Source of the DNA: Acidobacteriota bacterium
GTDB taxonomy: Bacteria > Acidobacteriota > Terriglobia > Acidiferrales > UBA7541
Reading direction: 5' to 3'
Assembly (NCBI GenBank): GCA_003161495.1
Contig: PMOP01000296.1
Coordinates: forward strand, 1-7,498
Length of the DNA stretch: 7,498 nucleotides
The notes beneath the pieces are model-generated. The model ran no database searches and was not told the origin of the DNA. It saw only the letters and a program-made list of their open reading frames with translations. The position numbers and the translations under genes are program-made. Shown piece after piece: positions 5,149 to 7,498 of the stretch; positions within the stretch are counted from its first letter, which is position 1, and the number at the start of each line of letters is the position of its first letter.

Positions 5149-6588
5149 CTATTTCAAAACGACTCTCGTCGCCAGTAGTGTGCGGTTTGTGACGCCGGTG
5201 TTGAAGAGTGGGCCGCGAACGGAAACCGGGTCGTTGGTAAGGTTTGTGGAAGCATTGATCGTGCCGCCGATTTCATAGTAGGTCGTGGGAGGAGTGACCG
5301 AAGTTTGCGCAAGTATCTGCGTGACACCGCCGTGCCCGAAAAACAGGGACGGCAACGAAGAGTTCTGGCCAATCGTAATGACCGAAGAGGCCTCCGATTG
5401 CACCGTTGCAGTGACTCGCGACGAGCGCAAGCGCACACGATCCGCAACAATTGTGCTGTTCGTGGACGTGCTGTTCCGCCGCAGCGAAACTTCCTGTCCT
5501 GCAACCAAGTCGGCTGGGCCCGTGTAGAATGTCGAAAATGAGGTTGTGCTTTCCTGCAGATTATCCACATGCAGGAAGTCGACATCGAATGTCGTTGCTG
5601 GTGACGCGGAATACTGCACGGTAACCGCTTGCCCGATTTTTAATCCCGTCCCGGACGCAGAAATAGAGTGGACTATCAGGCTGAATTGCTGCGAGGCAAC
5701 ATTGGTGCTGGTAATCTCGCCTTCGACCTCGATATCGCTGCTGTCCGCGTCTTCAAAGAGAATGTTTCGCGCGAGAATGGACCCATCCGCCTGAAGGCCG
5801 ATATCCACACTGAGAATTTGGTTGGCCTTCAGGCATGCAAAGCCCGGAGCCGAACAGGCGCTGTTGGGAAATTGAAAAAACGTCGACGTGCCGTCAACCT
5901 TCAAGGAGAATGATCCAGCTGCGTTGCTCAGCGTGAACGTATTTCCTGAAGCGTTGATGCTTGCCACATGTCCAACGACGTCTTCCGCGCCGACCGGTGG
6001 CGCGGCGGTCCCGGCTGGCGTAAATGAAGTAACCGTGGTCCCGGAGCTGAAATCCGCGCCCAAAGCTGAGTTCAGCAGGTTGTCCAGATTAACGTCAATC
6101 AGCAATCCCGTGAGGCTGGATGATGCGATTGTGAACGCAGTCAACGGAACCGTGGTGGACAGACTAGACGCGGCCGGCACGACCGTACAGATTGAGCTCA
6201 TAGCGCAGCCCGCTATTGTCGATCCCGTGTCGTTTTCAATCGTAAGCGATGGATTTGCGAAAGTAAGAGTTACTGATGTGTAATTGCCTGCCGGAATCTT
6301 TGAAGCTGTGGCAATGTACCCGATATCGGTTTGCAGCCGGGTAAGCTCCACGGTCGTCGATCCGGAAAAAATGGAAACGTTTCCGGGGGCCAGCGTTGCG
6401 CCCGTGAGCGTCACTTCAGCGGAAAGGACGCTGACAGTTGAGGGGGGAGAATCCGTCATGGCGATAACCACCGACGAATTCCCGTTGTTCTGTGTCTGCG
6501 AGCCAAATTGATTCGTTCCGCCGCAGCCGACGAGCGCCGCGCAGAAAATCACCACGCTAATTGGCCAAATCGATCGAATTGGAAACAT
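5149..6588 (-). CDS. Exported lipoprotein, DUF4382 plus DUF5666-like repeats, 479 aa
   Basis: This is a probable lipid-anchored envelope protein of unknown function. The signal region (residues 1-22) ends in a clear lipobox L19-V20-G21-C22 followed by GG and a Ser/Thr/Asn-rich linker. Residues about 38-190 match the style of DUF4382: SSVVIAMTDSPPSTVSVLSA, then ELTRLQTDIGYIATASKIPA and YTSVTLTFANPSL. The rest has DUF5666-like beta units, each opening with a V-x-G-x-V/I-like strand and a 'tfTl' strand: VVGHVASINASGNTFTLS (204-221), IEVEGEITSTNVASQQFSLI (286-305) and RVTATVQSEASSVITIG (391-407). The whole is low in charge and rich in Ser and Thr, as expected for an extracellular beta protein. 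I chose the ATG at 6588 because AGGGG (6597-6593) lies just upstream and the signal peptide starts at once; an open extension to 6669 covers a structured leader and is unlikely to be coding. It stands alone, convergent with the anti-sigma gene. Confidence 0.8.
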   Translation of the reverse strand: MFPIRSIWPISVVIFCAALVGCGGTNQFGSQTQNNGNSSVVIAMTDSPPSTVSVLSAEVTLTGATLAPGNVSIFSGSTTVELTRLQTDIGYIATASKIPAGNYTSVTLTFANPSLTIENDTGSTIAGCAMSSICTVVPAASSLSTTVPLTAFTIASSSLTGLLIDVNLDNLLNSALGADFSSGTTVTSFTPAGTAAPPVGAEDVVGHVASINASGNTFTLSNAAGSFSLKVDGTSTFFQFPNSACSAPGFACLKANQILSVDIGLQADGSILARNILFEDADSSDIEVEGEITSTNVASQQFSLIVHSISASGTGLKIGQAVTVQYSASPATTFDVDFLHVDNLQESTTSFSTFYTGPADLVAGQEVSLRRNSTSTNSTIVADRVRLRSSRVTATVQSEASSVITIGQNSSLPSLFFGHGGVTQILAQTSVTPPTTYYEIGGTINASTNLTNDPVSVRGPLFNTGVTNRTLLATRVVLK

Positions 6589-6612
6589 GACACCCCTGAA
6601 AAAACCACACCG

Positions 6613-6657
6613 CCGGACAGCAGGCAAAATCGCTTCACTGCGGCCTGCATTCTCCGG
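6613..6657 (-). promoter_or_regulatory. Structured 5' leader hairpin of the lipoprotein gene
   Basis: Nested complementary blocks can stack: CCGGA (6613-6617) with TCCGG (6653-6657), GCAGGC (6620-6625) with GCCTGC (6643-6648), and CGC (6631-6633) with GCG (6640-6642). This gives about 14 bp with small internal loops. On the minus strand it is followed 8 nt later by six T (6604-6599) and then by the AGGGG ribosome binding site of the gene. That could be a leader attenuator or a simple mRNA-stability stem. It matches no riboswitch class I know. Confidence 0.4.
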
Positions 6658-6680
6658 GCCTAGGTTCACACGTTAAAGCT

Positions 6681-6709
6681 AGCATATAGTGCAATTTTAG
6701 AAGGTTAAA
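6681..6709 (-). promoter_or_regulatory. Weak candidate promoter for the lipoprotein gene
   Basis: TTTAAC (6709-6704) and TATGCT (6686-6681) lie 17 bp apart on the minus strand in the AT-richest part of this gap. Matches to consensus are only 3/6 and 4/6. It would give a leader of roughly 85 nt containing the hairpin at 6613-6657. Confidence 0.28.
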
Positions 6710-6730
6710 TCCGGCATCGGTGTGAGGAAT

Positions 6731-6761
6731 GAGTTCCTGTCCCTATGGACAGGAGCTTTTT
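6731..6761 (+). terminator. Hairpin followed by T-run, terminator-like on the plus strand
   Basis: TCCTGTCC (6735-6742), loop CTAT, GGACAGGA (6747-6754) forms an 8-bp perfect stem, extendable to 12 bp with two G-U pairs. It is followed by GCTTTTTG. The T-run lies on the plus strand, whereas both flanking genes are on the minus strand. On the minus strand the stem is preceded by A5 and has no U-run after it. It could block antisense transcription into the BioF/Kbl-family gene or act as an imperfect 3' hairpin for that gene, whose stop is 41 nt away. Confidence 0.4.
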
Positions 6762-6802
6762 GCTGGTCGAGCGGTTAGCGATTCAGTATTTCAAGCCGAC
6801 AT

Positions 6803-7498
6803 CTAAACTAAGCCCAGGGCATGTCCCACGTGTCCGATGATTTCGCAGGCACTCTCCAGGTCAGCCCGTTTGTGCGTGGCGGTTACGATGGCACGCAGCC
6901 GCGCCTTGCCCTCCGCAACCGTGGGAGCGCCGACGCCTGGAATGTAGACGCCCTCGTCGAAGAGACGTCGCGAGAATTCAAATGCCTTGGCTCCTTCTCC
7001 GACGTGAATGGGAGTGATGGGAGTTTCAGTCGCGCCGATGGAAAAGCCAAATTTCTTCAGGCGTCGCTGAAAAAATTTCGTGTTTGCCCAGAGTTTCTTC
7101 ACCAGCTTTTCGCCGTCCGGGGAATCGAGCAGCGTGAAGGCCGCCTGGCAGGTGGCGATGACCGAAGGCGGATGCCCGGTGGAATAAAGAAACGGCCGCG
7201 CGCGGCGATACAGAAAATCGATCAAATCGCGCGAGCCGCACACATAGCCGCCCATCGAGCCGATTGCCTTGCTGAGTGTGCCAACCTGAATGTGCACGCG
7301 GCCGTGGCAGCCGAGATGGTCCACCGTGCCGCGCCCGCCGCGGCCGAGCACTCCCGAAGAGTGCGCGTCGTCCACCATCATGATGCAATTATATTTTTCG
7401 GCAAGGCTGCACAATTCCGGGAGCGGGGCGATGTCGCCATCCATGGAAAACACGCCATCTGTGATGAGCAACTTATGGCCGGGCCAGTTTTCGGTTTC
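6803..7498 (-). CDS. PLP-dependent alpha-oxoamine synthase (BioF / glycine C-acetyltransferase family), C-terminal 231 aa; 5' end outside the window
   Basis: The enzyme condenses an amino acid with an acyl-CoA: either L-alanine with pimeloyl-CoA/ACP (BioF, biotin synthesis) or glycine with acetyl-CoA (Kbl, threonine breakdown). The visible part reads ETENWPGHKLLITDGVFSMD from the right edge, typical of the family just past mid-protein, so about 170 N-terminal residues are missing. Key features are VDDAHSSGVLG (42-52 of the visible part, cofactor-binding Asp and His), the PLP lysine K77 in GTLSKAIGSMGG (codon 7270-7268), RRARPFLYSTGHPP further on, and SETPITP-like TETPITPIHVG near the substrate site. 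The end (LRAIVTATHKRADLE) is also standard. ITDGVFSMDGDIAPL favours the Kbl-like branch, but substrate cannot be assigned from this fragment. No frameshift is seen. Its next minus-strand neighbour starts 214 bp downstream and is probably a separate transcription unit. Confidence 0.9.
   Translation of the reverse strand, partial: ETENWPGHKLLITDGVFSMDGDIAPLPELCSLAEKYNCIMMVDDAHSSGVLGRGGRGTVDHLGCHGRVHIQVGTLSKAIGSMGGYVCGSRDLIDFLYRRARPFLYSTGHPPSVIATCQAAFTLLDSPDGEKLVKKLWANTKFFQRRLKKFGFSIGATETPITPIHVGEGAKAFEFSRRLFDEGVYIPGVGAPTVAEGKARLRAIVTATHKRADLESACEIIGHVGHALGLV

Noticed and set aside
4846..5278. Plus-strand open frames through the palindromic element, with products such as 'HSERSEESL'
   Set aside because: This is the familiar spurious translation of a palindromic repeat, not a protein-coding signal.

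Overview
The window looks like chromosomal DNA of moderately high G+C from a free-living Gram-negative-type bacterium, most plausibly an acidobacterium (Acidobacteriota). This is an inference from gene content: an LVIVD-repeat secreted protein, a DUF4382/DUF5666-type lipoprotein, an ECF sigma/anti-sigma pair with a bactofilin-like extension, and a 'cattccgagcggagcgagg' palindromic repeat of a kind I associate with acidobacterial genomes. No database search was possible.

Layout, left to right. Positions 1-233 (+) hold a small antitoxin-like ORF with no toxin partner. Its stop codon abuts the stop of a convergent higBA toxin-antitoxin operon (834-234, minus strand, toxin gene first). A TTGACG-17-TATTAT promoter and a perfect GTTACG-5-CGTAAC inverted repeat lie just upstream of higB and together form a plausible autoregulated promoter. 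Next (2401-938, minus) is a secreted or lipid-anchored LVIVD-repeat beta-propeller-like protein. It is divergent from an ECF sigma factor gene (2748-3338, +) across a 346-bp region rich in short repeats and palindromes.

The sigma gene overlaps by 4 bp (GTGA) a 536-codon gene. That gene encodes an N-terminal HxxxCxxC zinc-finger anti-sigma segment, membrane helices, a bactofilin-like GxVxGDV repeat domain and a C-terminal membrane bundle. The two probably form a co-translated signalling unit in which the anti-sigma factor is built into a membrane protein with a large repeat domain. This pair ends at 4945 and faces a minus-strand lipoprotein gene (6588-5149). The gap between them holds a perfect 33-bp inverted repeat (5024-5114) of REP/MITE-like type.

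The lipoprotein gene has a structured leader (hairpin 6613-6657). Beyond it, running off the right edge on the minus strand, is the C-terminal part of a PLP-dependent alpha-oxoamine synthase (BioF/Kbl family).

The strongest candidates for something beyond routine annotation are the anti-sigma/bactofilin-like fusion with an internal signal-peptide-like segment, the repeat-rich divergent promoter region beside it, and the compact higBA control region next to an orphan antitoxin-like gene.
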